A stretch of DNA of 56,022 nt from Bacteroidaceae bacterium (GTDB taxonomy: Bacteria; Bacteroidota; Bacteroidia; Bacteroidales; Bacteroidaceae): NCBI GenBank assembly GCA_017616445.1, contig JAFZYE010000027.1, positions 1 to 56,022 on the forward strand. Direction: 5' to 3'. This document shows, in pieces, positions 26,301 to 34,852 of the stretch (within the stretch, counting starts at the first letter, position 1; every line of letters starts with the position of its first letter). A model generated the notes under the pieces. It worked only from the letters and a program-made list of their open reading frames with translations, was not told where the DNA came from and made no database searches. Position numbers and translations under genes: made by a program.

Positions 26301-26636
26301 ACTTTAGATTCTTGCCTATTTTTAACTGCAACAACTGCAACGCGCAACGTTCTCAAATATTTTAACAAAAAATGTTAATGAAAGATTCGTAGAACACCCA
26401 AACGTTATCATACCTTTACATCGTGAAAACTAAGCGTGATTTTTGCAGCCCCTAAGGATTACAAAATTTTCCCTTAGGGAAACTGAAAAAGACCCCAGAT
26501 CCCCCTTTAGGGTAGGGGTGCGAAGAAGGGAAAACGAGATTGGTCAACTCGTAACTAACTTAACAATCTATTAACTAACTAATTAAACAACAAAATTAAA
26601 TGAAATTCGGATGTTGAGTGCATACCTTCACATAAA
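26301..26636. other. Intergenic stretch with a possible non-coding transcript
   Basis: Contains TACCTTTA at 26410-26417, a possible -7 box, then paired CCCTAAGG/CCTTAGGG (26451-26479), a CCCCCTTTAGGG element (26489-26520) and AT-rich sequence up to a bidirectional terminator. No coding frame longer than a few codons. A short RNA of roughly 250 nt is possible, but the -33 box is not clear. Confidence 0.3.
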
Positions 26637-26677
26637 AAGAATAAAAGCCAGGCTCGGCCTGGCTTTATTCTTGAATG
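26637..26677. terminator. Bidirectional terminator
   Basis: AAGAATAAAAGCCAGG-CTCGG-CCTGGCTTTATTCTT: a long stem with A/T flanks on both sides. It sits 3' of the porin gene (minus strand) and of the plus-strand orphan genes. Confidence 0.85.
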
Positions 26678-26687
26678 TTGGTGTTGA

Positions 26688-27908
26688 TTAGAATCGTACG
26701 TAGATTTCGCCCCATACCTCATTGTAGTTGTGGTCGGCTGCTAAGCGGTCGTGTACGTGGTTGTACTGCACCTGAAGCATGAGGTTCTTGTGAATCTGGA
26801 AGTTAGGGATGACAGAATAGACGGTACGGGTGCTTTCCCAGTTGCCTTGGTCACGATAGGCATCGTACTTGGCATACACTTTCAGCCAATCGGTGCAGGG
26901 AACGCCTACTGTGGCATACCATCCATCGGCACGCCCTGTTCCAGAGAATGTGTTGGTGGTTGCATTGTATTCTGCAATCTTGTGTCCCTGTGAGTGTGCA
27001 TATTCTGCGCGTGCACTCCATCCTTTCTGTTCGTACTTCACGGATGCAGCCCAACGGTTGCGATCGACTGTCACGCCGTTCTGGGTGTAGCTGCCTGTCC
27101 ATCCGAAGAGTCCTACGAATAATCCCTTGATAGGTTGTACCTGAAAGGTTCCGAGCAGGTCGCGTTTGCCGTTTGCATCGCTGGTGTTGATGCCTTGTCC
27201 GTTCATCACCTGTAACTGATAGTGCAGATAGCTATGGCCGTCGCGCCTGTCTGGGAAGAGGTCGCCCTGGAATTGCAGACCTTGGTCGCGTCCACCTGTA
27301 GCTGCTGCCTCTCCGCAGTAGTCACCCATTCCTGAGAGTTTCTTCACAATCTGTGAGTAGTCGCCTGCTCCCACATCCCATGGGTTGTAGGGGTTCTCGA
27401 AGAGGAAGGCACGCTTGTACTGTCCAATCTTCACAGCGAACTCTTTCCAATGAGCCCACTCTACGAAGTAGTCCTTCATGTGGAATGAGTTGTTGTTGAT
27501 CTGTACCTGTACTCTGTACTTGAAATCGAGGAGGATGGTTCCATCGACGTATGCACGGATGAGTCGCTGACTGAATCCGTCGCCGCCTTGTTTGCCGTCT
27601 TGGTCGCTATAGTTGTATTTGCCAATGAAATAGGCTCCGAACTTCGGACCTACCATGAGGTCTGAGTAATTGCGTCCGTAGGGTAGGGGCAGGAAGGGGT
27701 TGGCGGTCTGCTTGTCAAGGGCATTCTCGATGGTGCTGTTGAGCTTGGATGTGAGGAATCCTGCACCAGGTGTGCCTGCTGGCTCGAACTCGCTTGATTC
27801 GATCGTTTCATTAGTCTCATCGGTTGGGACTACTTCTGGTACGTCGTCTGCCTTAACTGGGAGAACGCATGTGGTGGCCGCAAGGGCCATAAGAAGAATC
27901 TTTTTCAT
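26688..27908 (-). CDS. Porin, phosphate-selective porin O/P-like
   Basis: 406 aa. Signal peptide MKKILLMALAATTCVLPVKA. After an acidic Thr/Glu-rich segment (about 22-50), the protein has PYGRNYSDLMVGPKFGAYF, alternating beta strands, IRAYVDGTILLDFKYRVQVQ, KDYFVEWAH, VKIGQYKRAFLFENPYNPWD and a C-terminal strand ending in aromatic Phe (EVWGEIYVRF). This pattern fits the OprO/OprP-type outer membrane porins of Bacteroidetes. Substrate uncertain; the family name should not be taken as proof of phosphate. It is a single gene with its own promoter and terminator. Confidence 0.8.
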   Translation of the reverse strand: MKKILLMALAATTCVLPVKADDVPEVVPTDETNETIESSEFEPAGTPGAGFLTSKLNSTIENALDKQTANPFLPLPYGRNYSDLMVGPKFGAYFIGKYNYSDQDGKQGGDGFSQRLIRAYVDGTILLDFKYRVQVQINNNSFHMKDYFVEWAHWKEFAVKIGQYKRAFLFENPYNPWDVGAGDYSQIVKKLSGMGDYCGEAAATGGRDQGLQFQGDLFPDRRDGHSYLHYQLQVMNGQGINTSDANGKRDLLGTFQVQPIKGLFVGLFGWTGSYTQNGVTVDRNRWAASVKYEQKGWSARAEYAHSQGHKIAEYNATTNTFSGTGRADGWYATVGVPCTDWLKVYAKYDAYRDQGNWESTRTVYSVIPNFQIHKNLMLQVQYNHVHDRLAADHNYNEVWGEIYVRF

Positions 27909-27942
27909 TTGTTTGTAGTTTTACGAATTTTGTTAGATGGTG

Positions 27943-27950
27943 CAAAGGTA
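27943..27950 (-). promoter_or_regulatory. -7 box of the porin gene
   Basis: TACCTTTG on the minus strand, about 35 nt before the start codon. No clear TTTG at -33; the region upstream is a GTAAAATGTA-type repeat. Confidence 0.55.
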
Positions 27951-28137
27951 CGAAATAAAGTAAAATGTAGAATGTAAAATGTAAAAAAAAATGCAGATTA
28001 TTTGTTTTTTGTTTAAAATGGACACCGGATATGTCGGTGAGACGTAAAAAAGTGAAAAGCGAGTGTTAAGAGATGTTGTTTTTAAGGGAGTAGGGTTGTT
28101 TTTTGTTAATTTGTGATTGTGTTTTATGAATTATGTG
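27951..28137. other. Divergent intergenic region between porin and CotH genes
   Basis: Holds a TAAAATGTAGAATGTAAAATGT tract and AT-rich sequence. Part of the ~340-bp divergent gap. I see no gene. Confidence 0.5.
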
Positions 28138-28177
28138 TAACTTTGCAAAGATTTGGGATGATTTGGCAAAGCCAAAT
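28138..28177 (+). promoter_or_regulatory. -7 box and 5' hairpin of the CotH-kinase gene
   Basis: TAACTTTG at 28138-28145 followed by a perfect 7-bp hairpin ATTTGGC-AAA-GCCAAAT at 28161-28177, then a short TTAAGAATTAAG tract. The arrangement copies that of the efflux operon leader. Confidence 0.6.
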
Positions 28178-28250
28178 ATTAATTAAGAGTTAAGAATTAA
28201 GAATTAAGAAATTAAAAAGCATAAAAGAAATAACTAATCAATCAAGCAAA

Positions 28251-31200
28251 ATGAAAAGAATTGCTAGTCTTACGTTGATTGCGTTCATTTTTACTACTTT
28301 ACCTATGATGGCGCAGATGGGATGGATAGACGTGACGGACAGTTACGTGACGAATCCACGATTTGATAACGACGACCTGACGGGCTGGGATGGTACGGCA
28401 TGGGGTGCGTATAACGGACATGAGAATGCTGAACATTATCAGAAGACTTTTAACACATATCAGGCGCTTTCGGGTCTGACACCAGGTAAGTACAGGGTGA
28501 GCGTGAGCGCTTTCTACCGTTCGGGCGATGCACGGAACGATTATTTCAATTATACGTCGGGTGATGCGGAATCGTCGCAGTTGGCTTTCCTGTATGCTGC
28601 CTCGTCGACTGACTCACGCGCGGTGCCGATTGCGTTGGCATCGAGTGCCGCTCTGAGCGAGAGTCTGGGTGGAGGTACGAGCGGTGTAGGTGACGGTCTG
28701 GTGATTCCGAACAACATGGAGGCGGCGTATTATTGGTTCGATGCAGGCTATTACGTGAACTCGTTGGAGGTGACAGTGGGGGATGACGGAGAGTTGATCA
28801 TTGGTATGTCAAAGGATTATACGCTGTCGGGTGACTGGACGTGCTGCGACAACTGGAAACTGGAGATGATGGGTGATTTGGTACCAGTGAAATCCATCGA
28901 GATCTTCCCTCAGTCGGTTGCCATCAATGTGGAAGAGACGGTAGGGTTGACAGCCAGACTGCAACCTGCTGACGCTACGATTCAGAAGGTGGTGTGGGAG
29001 TCGCTGAACCCTACAGTAGCTATCGTGGACGGTGAAGGACGTGTGACGGGTGTTGGTCGTGGGGAGGCTGAGATTACAGCTACTACGACTGACGGAACGG
29101 CCTTGCAGGCTACGGCCAAGGTGACGGTACGCTCGAACGCAGGTTCGAAGGAATCGCTGATTGTGAACGAAATCATGGTAGCAAACGTGGATATGTTTGT
29201 TGACCCATCGTGGAACTACGGCGGTTGGGTTGAACTATATAACCCGACAGACGAATCAGCCAATATCGGGCTGTTCTGGGTGAGCGACGATGCTGACAAC
29301 CTGAAGAAGGCGATGCTGCCGAGGCGCATCGGTAGTGTGCCTGCTCATGGGTTCTTCACCCTGTGGTTCGACCATGCCGACACGCGTAAGGATGTAGGTG
29401 AGAAATGGCTGAACACACAGGTGAACATGGAGCTGGATACGGATGGAGGAACCATCTACATCTCGGACGATGAAGGTAACCTGCTTGTGAGTCAGGAATA
29501 CCCAGCAGCCATCATGCGTGCCTCGTATGCCCGGAAGACAGACGGAGGTGAGGAATGGGGATGGACAGGTGAGCCGACACCCAGCGCAACGAACCGAACG
29601 AGTCGGTTTGCCGCAGAACAGATGGAGGCTCCTGTGGTGAACGAGCCTGGCAGACTCTTCACTTCACAGCTCGATGTCGTTGTGGACATTCCGACGGGTG
29701 CGACGCTGATGTACACGACAGACGGTACGACCCCTACGTTGGAGAACGGTATGCGGAGCAAGGACGGTCACTTCAGCGTGGACTGGACTACCACGTTCAG
29801 GTTCCGTCTGTTCAAGAACGGCTACCTGCCGAGCAAGGTGGTGACCCGTTCGTATATCTACGACGAACGCGAATACTACCTGCCTGTCGTGTCTGTGGTG
29901 ACTGATCCGAAGAACCTGTATGACGACGAGATAGGTGTGTACGTATCGGGCAAGAACGGTAAGACGGCGAATCAGGACTACACGAAGCGTAACTTCAACA
30001 TGGAGTGGGATCGCCCTGTGAACTTCGAATATATCGTGGATAACAAGGAAGTGGTGAATCAGGAGGTGAACTATGCGATAGCAGGAGGCTGGAGCAGGAA
30101 GTATCTGCCCAAGTCGTTCAAACTGAAGGCCAACTCGGTATTCGGTGAGAGCAAGTACGACTATACGTTCTTCAAGGACAAACCCTATAACCGCAACAAG
30201 ACGTTATTGCTGCGAAACGGAGGAAACGACAACTACAACAAATACCGTCTGAAGGATGTGTCGTTGCAGGAGATAGCCCGTCTGTCGGGCTTCAAGCTGA
30301 ACCTGCAAGCGGTTCAGCCGACTCATGTGTTTGTGAATGGTGAGTATATCGCTATGCTGAACATGCGCGAACCGAGTAACAAACACTGGGCGTACGCGAA
30401 CCTGGGCACGGATAACGATATGATTGACTCGTTCGAGATGAGTGTGGACTCGGGATATGTGCAGAAGAGCGGTACGCGTGAGGCTTTCGAATATTGGTAT
30501 GGTCTGACGACCGAACTGGCAAACGACCCTCAGAACGGGGAGATCTACAAGAAGATATGCGACATCGTGGATATCGACGACTACGTGAACTACTTCGCCT
30601 ATAAGTTCTTCCTGAACGACTGGGACTGGCCGCACAACAACTGTAAGGGTTTCAGAGACCAGAGGGACGGTAAGTTCCACTTTATGGTGTTCGACCTCGA
30701 CAACTGTGTGGACCGTACGGGTAACAACATCTTCAACGACTTTGAGAACAAACGTACCTATACGTTCTACGGGCGTCCGGAATATAACGGCTCGAGCCTG
30801 ACAAAGGAAGTGGAGTTAGTGACGATGTTCCTGAATATGCTGGAGAACGATGGGTTCAGGAAGAAGTTTATCGATACGTATTGTATCGTAGGCGGTTGTG
30901 TGTTCCATAACGACGAAGAGATAGCAAGTATCGTGAACGAGTTGGCTGAGGTGCGTCGTACAGCCCTGCTGTGGGAAGGAAACGACCCTGTGGGCAGCAA
31001 CAAGGAACGCTCGCAAGGTATCATCAACGCCCTGACGGGACAGTTTAAGTCGAGGATGATGAACGCGATGAAGAACTACCGCAGGTTTGGTCTGAGTGGT
31101 GCAGAGATACAGGCCGTGCAGCTCAGCACGAATGTGGCAGCAGGCCGATTCACTATCAACGGAATCGAGGTGCCGAAATCGAGGTTCAACGGTTATCTGT

Positions 31201-32681
31201 TTGCTCCTGATACGCTACGTGCATACGACGCAGCAGGCTATCGGTTCTTAGGATGGCAAGAGACAGAGATGGACGAGATGATCACCGCAGATGTGTTCCG
31301 TGCAGGCGAGAGCTGGTATTATTATCAGGATGGTTCGCTTGATGGTCAGAAGTGGAAAGATGACGACTACGACACCTCGGATTGGGCTGTAGGTATGGCT
31401 CCGTTCGGATTCGGAAATAACGGACGGCCGATGTCGAAGGCTACTACGGTGCTCAACAAAACAGACGAGAACGGGAACTCACGTCCTACCTATTATTTCC
31501 GTAAGGAGTTCGATGCAACCCCCACAGAGAACGATACATACGTGTTCAACTATGAGTTGGACGACGGAATGATTGTCTATGTGAACGGACAGGAAGTGGG
31601 AACCTATCACCTGCCATCAGGAGCTGAGTATGCAGGCTATGTGCAGGATTATTTTGATAATACCTACGAGGGAGAGAATCCATATATCGGCTCGATGGAG
31701 ATTGACCGTTCGCTGATACGCAACGGGAAAAATGTCATCACGGTCGAGGTGCATAACTGCAACCGAACATCGTCGGACTTGTGGTTCGAAGGTTCAATAA
31801 CCGTATCGCATCCACGCGAAAAGAGTGAGGAACCGGAGTATGTAAGTACGGATAAGGAGTATATCCTGCCAGATAGAGGCTCACACAACCTGACGGCATG
31901 CTATGAACGTCTGAACGAGGCAGAACTCGTTGCGACTGGTGTTGTGCCTGTACGCGTCAACGAAGTCAGCGCAGCAAACGAATACTACGTGAATGAATAT
32001 AACAAACGTAATGACTGGGTAGAGCTCTACAACACAACAGACGAGGATATCGACCTTGCCGGTATGTATATCAGCGATAACCTGAAGAAACCTCAGAAGT
32101 CGCAAATCGAGGCCGCAGAAGGTGTGAGCACCATTATTCCTGCACATGGGTTCAGGATTGTATGGTGTGACAAACTTGAAACGCTGACCCAACTCCATGC
32201 TTCGTTCAAGTTGGCTGCAGAGGGAGGAGAAGTAGTCCTGACCTCAGCTGACGGAAGTTGGGCTGACACGCTGGTCTATTGCGAACATACATCGAAACAG
32301 ACAGTCGGTCTGTATCCAGACGGAGGAAAAGATGTTTATGTGTTGGGCATCCCAACTATCGATGCAAGCAACCGTATAGGCTCTTACGATAGCCTGTATG
32401 TCTATAACGGTGAAGAATCGGGCATCCATTCTGTCGTAGTGGATGACGAATCGATGGAAGTTGCATACGAAGACGGATATGTACGTGTGACGAGCGATGA
32501 GAACCAGACGGTACAGCTGGCCGTCTACACGTCGGTAGGTCAGCAGACCCTTACCGCACAGCTCCGTCTGCAAGCAGGAGAGGCTAAGACCTATGTGGGC
32601 AATCTGCCTTCTGGCGTGTACGTGGCAGTTGTGACGGGTGCTAACGGTGAGGCTGTCTCATGTAAGTTTATCATCAAATAA
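28251..32681 (+). CDS. Secreted CotH-kinase protein with lamin-tail, Ig-like and sorting domains
   Basis: 1,476 aa. Signal peptide MKRIASLTLIAFIFTTLPMMAQ. An N-terminal jelly-roll-like region (about 24-200) is followed by a BIG2 Ig-like domain (about 214-294; VGLTARLQPADATI), a lamin-tail domain (about 300-443; NEIMVANVD, WVELYNPTDE) and a chitobiase-like strand pair (LMYTTDGTTP). The CotH kinase region (about 535-950) has NDWDWPHNN and FHFMVFDLDNCVD. A galactose-binding-like region (about 1017-1190; DGMIVYVNGQEVG) precedes a second lamin-tail domain (about 1230-1380) and a C-terminal Por-type sorting domain (LPSGVYVAVVTGANG). Secreted CotH proteins in Bacteroidetes are mostly uncharacterised; in Bacillus, CotH phosphorylates coat proteins. 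Export by T9SS is inferred. Confidence 0.85.
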   Translation: MKRIASLTLIAFIFTTLPMMAQMGWIDVTDSYVTNPRFDNDDLTGWDGTAWGAYNGHENAEHYQKTFNTYQALSGLTPGKYRVSVSAFYRSGDARNDYFNYTSGDAESSQLAFLYAASSTDSRAVPIALASSAALSESLGGGTSGVGDGLVIPNNMEAAYYWFDAGYYVNSLEVTVGDDGELIIGMSKDYTLSGDWTCCDNWKLEMMGDLVPVKSIEIFPQSVAINVEETVGLTARLQPADATIQKVVWESLNPTVAIVDGEGRVTGVGRGEAEITATTTDGTALQATAKVTVRSNAGSKESLIVNEIMVANVDMFVDPSWNYGGWVELYNPTDESANIGLFWVSDDADNLKKAMLPRRIGSVPAHGFFTLWFDHADTRKDVGEKWLNTQVNMELDTDGGTIYISDDEGNLLVSQEYPAAIMRASYARKTDGGEEWGWTGEPTPSATNRTSRFAAEQMEAPVVNEPGRLFTSQLDVVVDIPTGATLMYTTDGTTPTLENGMRSKDGHFSVDWTTTFRFRLFKNGYLPSKVVTRSYIYDEREYYLPVVSVVTDPKNLYDDEIGVYVSGKNGKTANQDYTKRNFNMEWDRPVNFEYIVDNKEVVNQEVNYAIAGGWSRKYLPKSFKLKANSVFGESKYDYTFFKDKPYNRNKTLLLRNGGNDNYNKYRLKDVSLQEIARLSGFKLNLQAVQPTHVFVNGEYIAMLNMREPSNKHWAYANLGTDNDMIDSFEMSVDSGYVQKSGTREAFEYWYGLTTELANDPQNGEIYKKICDIVDIDDYVNYFAYKFFLNDWDWPHNNCKGFRDQRDGKFHFMVFDLDNCVDRTGNNIFNDFENKRTYTFYGRPEYNGSSLTKEVELVTMFLNMLENDGFRKKFIDTYCIVGGCVFHNDEEIASIVNELAEVRRTALLWEGNDPVGSNKERSQGIINALTGQFKSRMMNAMKNYRRFGLSGAEIQAVQLSTNVAAGRFTINGIEVPKSRFNGYLFAPDTLRAYDAAGYRFLGWQETEMDEMITADVFRAGESWYYYQDGSLDGQKWKDDDYDTSDWAVGMAPFGFGNNGRPMSKATTVLNKTDENGNSRPTYYFRKEFDATPTENDTYVFNYELDDGMIVYVNGQEVGTYHLPSGAEYAGYVQDYFDNTYEGENPYIGSMEIDRSLIRNGKNVITVEVHNCNRTSSDLWFEGSITVSHPREKSEEPEYVSTDKEYILPDRGSHNLTACYERLNEAELVATGVVPVRVNEVSAANEYYVNEYNKRNDWVELYNTTDEDIDLAGMYISDNLKKPQKSQIEAAEGVSTIIPAHGFRIVWCDKLETLTQLHASFKLAAEGGEVVLTSADGSWADTLVYCEHTSKQTVGLYPDGGKDVYVLGIPTIDASNRIGSYDSLYVYNGEESGIHSVVVDDESMEVAYEDGYVRVTSDENQTVQLAVYTSVGQQTLTAQLRLQAGEAKTYVGNLPSGVYVAVVTGANGEAVSCKFIIK

Positions 32682-32691
32682 CGAAAGAAGA

Positions 32692-33375
32692 ATGAAGCAG
32701 TCAGGGATGTTGTATGTTGTGCCTACACCTGTAGGAAACATGGAGGACATGACGTTCAGAGCCATACGGGTGCTGAAAGAGGTGGACTTTATCCTTGCTG
32801 AGGATACACGTACTTCGTCTGTGCTGCTCCATCATTTCGATATCAAGAATGAACTGCATTCACACCATAAGTTCAACGAACACCAGACATGTCAGAAAGT
32901 CGTGGAGCGACTGCTGGCTGGTCAGACGGCTGCCCTCATCAGCGATGCTGGTACGCCAGGAATAAGCGATCCTGGGTTCATGCTGGTACGCGAGTGTGTG
33001 AAGAACGACATTGAGGTGCAGACCCTTCCTGGTGCTACAGCATTCGTTCCTGCTTTGGTGTCGTCAGGACTGCCTTGCGACAAGTTTGTGTTCGAAGGAT
33101 TCCTGCCCCAGAAGAAAGGACGGCAGAAACGGCTGTCGGAGTTGAAGGACGAGACCCGTACCTTGGTGTTCTACGAGTCGCCCTATAGGGTGGTGAAGAC
33201 CTTGGAGCAGTTTGCAGAGGTGATGGGTGCGGATCGACAGGTGTCGTGCTGCCGCGAGATATCGAAGATTCATGAGGAGAGTGTCCGCGGAACGATAGCT
33301 GACGTGCTCCAGCATTTCAAGGAACACGAGCCTAAGGGAGAGTTTGTGATTGTGTTGAGTGGAAGGGAAGAGTGA
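32692..33375 (+). CDS. rsmI: 16S rRNA (cytidine-1402-2'-O)-methyltransferase RsmI
   Basis: 227 aa from the ATG at 32692 (MKQSGMLYVVPTPVGN), 10 bp after the CotH gene stop; longer frames overlap that gene. The tetrapyrrole-methylase-fold signatures are all there: VVPTPVGNMEDMTFRA, LAEDTRTS, LISDAGTPGISDPG, LPGATAFVPALVSSGLP and FEGFLPQKKGRQK. RsmI methylates the ribose of C1402 in the 16S rRNA decoding site. Length is normal. Confidence 0.95.
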   Translation: MKQSGMLYVVPTPVGNMEDMTFRAIRVLKEVDFILAEDTRTSSVLLHHFDIKNELHSHHKFNEHQTCQKVVERLLAGQTAALISDAGTPGISDPGFMLVRECVKNDIEVQTLPGATAFVPALVSSGLPCDKFVFEGFLPQKKGRQKRLSELKDETRTLVFYESPYRVVKTLEQFAEVMGADRQVSCCREISKIHEESVRGTIADVLQHFKEHEPKGEFVIVLSGREE

Positions 33376-33451
33376 AAGTTAGACTTTAGACTCTAGACCT
33401 TAGCAGAATAGTTAAATAATGAATAATTCAATAAACATAAATTATGAGATT

Positions 33452-34309
33452 ATGAAAAAAGGTTTGCTTTTAATCGCATGTGCTGCGATGTTCGTTTCAT
33501 GCGAACAGATGTTTAAGGGAAGTAGGTCATCTGAAGAAGATGCAAAGTTGGATTCGCTTCAGAGCCTGTTGGATCAGAAGGATTCAGAACTCAATGAGAT
33601 GCTTGATGCGTTCAATGAGATTCAGGAAGGATTCGATGCTATTAATGAGGCTGAGGGTAGGGTGAACCTGCTCAGCCAGAATGCTGAGGGTAACGATGCA
33701 AAGGCGAATATCGCTGAGAACATGGAGTTTATTGAGAACACCTTGCTTGACAACCGTCGCAAGATTGAGGATCTGCAGCAGAAGCTGAAGAACAGTAGTG
33801 TGAACGCCAGCAAGATGCAGGCTGCTATCAACAAGCTGACAGAGCAGTTGGAGCAGAAGACCAGAGAACTGGAAGACCTGCGTCAGCAGATTGCAGAACG
33901 TGACATCAAGATTGTAGAGTTAGGTCAGTCGGTTCAGAATCTGCAGGCAGAGAACTCACAGGTGAGAGCAGAAAGCGAGATGAATGCTGAGATTGCGAAG
34001 AATCAGGATGCACAGCTCAATACGGCTTATTATATGTTCGGTACGAACAAGGAGCTGAAGCAGCACCGTATTCTTGTGGATGGAGATGTGTTGAAGACAA
34101 AAGACTTCGATGCAGACTACTTCACGAAGATTGACATCCGTAAGGTGAATGTTATTCCGCTCAATTCGAAGTCTGCTAAACTGCTGACCACTCATCCTGC
34201 CGGTTCATACTCACTGTTGAAGGATTCGAAGGGCGAGTACACATTACGAATCACCAACGCAGCTGAGTTCTGGAGTGTTTCCAAGTACCTCGTTATCAAG
34301 GTGAAGTAA
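33452..34309 (+). CDS. Coiled-coil lipoprotein
   Basis: 285 aa from ATG 33452 (MKKGLLLIACAAMFVSC, lipobox Cys17); an upstream ATG at 33419 would spoil the signal peptide. Residues about 25-200 form a long coiled coil with heptad-rich Leu/Glu/Gln segments (LDSLQSLLDQKDSELNEML; LEQKTRELEDLRQQIAERD). The C-terminal ~90 residues are globular (YYMFGTNKELKQHRIL; VNVIPLNSKSAKLLTTHP; AEFWSVSKYLVIKVK). The C-terminal part resembles conserved Bacteroidales lipoproteins without a known function. An envelope structural or trafficking role is plausible. A strong terminator follows. Confidence 0.8.
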   Translation: MKKGLLLIACAAMFVSCEQMFKGSRSSEEDAKLDSLQSLLDQKDSELNEMLDAFNEIQEGFDAINEAEGRVNLLSQNAEGNDAKANIAENMEFIENTLLDNRRKIEDLQQKLKNSSVNASKMQAAINKLTEQLEQKTRELEDLRQQIAERDIKIVELGQSVQNLQAENSQVRAESEMNAEIAKNQDAQLNTAYYMFGTNKELKQHRILVDGDVLKTKDFDADYFTKIDIRKVNVIPLNSKSAKLLTTHPAGSYSLLKDSKGEYTLRITNAAEFWSVSKYLVIKVK

Positions 34310-34344
34310 GGAATTAAGACTTACGGCATAGAAGCTAATACAAA

Positions 34345-34388
34345 CAAAAAACAGGTCTGTGAATAATTGCAGACCTGTTTTTTTTTAG
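34345..34388. terminator. Bidirectional terminator
   Basis: AAACAGGTCTG-TGAATAATTG-CAGACCTGTTT with A/T runs on both sides. Serves the coiled-coil lipoprotein gene and the converging leftward operon. Confidence 0.9.
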
Positions 34389-34825
34389 TATTTCCTGAAG
34401 GTGAGTGTGTAAAGCGAATTCCTCAGAATCATGTTGTCTTTCGTGAGTTTCAGGAAAGCATATCGTCCTTCTGGTGCGCAACCATATATGGCGAGCGAAT
34501 CGACTGGTTCCTCCGTATCGAACGGACGATGGAACACCTTATCTATATATAAAGAGTCGTTTGTCATGTGGAAATAAGAGAGGTGCCAGGTGTCGTACGG
34601 CCTTTCGTAATCGCGCATCTGTAAGACGTTCAGCTTCACCGCATAGTAGATGCGGAATGTGTACTTCGTCCCAATCACGTGGTTGTCAGCATTGCTGCGC
34701 CACTCGGTCATCTGCCAGTTTCCGTCGAAGTCGCCATTCTCATCCATCTTGTTGCACGACGTGCTCAGCAGACATGTGAGCAGACAGAGCAGGGGAGTTA
34801 ATGTATGTTTGAAACTATTCTTCAT
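34385..34825 (-). CDS. Lipocalin-like lipoprotein (146 aa)
   Basis: The signal peptide ends CLLSTSC (Cys24) and is followed by NKMDENG. The body begins DFDGNWQMTEW, as in lipocalin-like domains of Bacteroidales lipoproteins, and has about eight short beta strands (YTFRIYYAVKLNVLQM; TWHLSYFHMTNDSLYI; ILRNSLYTLTFRKY). Last gene of the leftward operon, 27 bp after the Wzi-like gene. It may bind a small hydrophobic ligand or assist envelope assembly; this is inference from the fold. Confidence 0.75.
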   Translation of the reverse strand: MKNSFKHTLTPLLCLLTCLLSTSCNKMDENGDFDGNWQMTEWRSNADNHVIGTKYTFRIYYAVKLNVLQMRDYERPYDTWHLSYFHMTNDSLYIDKVFHRPFDTEEPVDSLAIYGCAPEGRYAFLKLTKDNMILRNSLYTLTFRKY

Positions 34826-34852
34826 TTTCAGATTTCGTTTTATGACTCTTCG

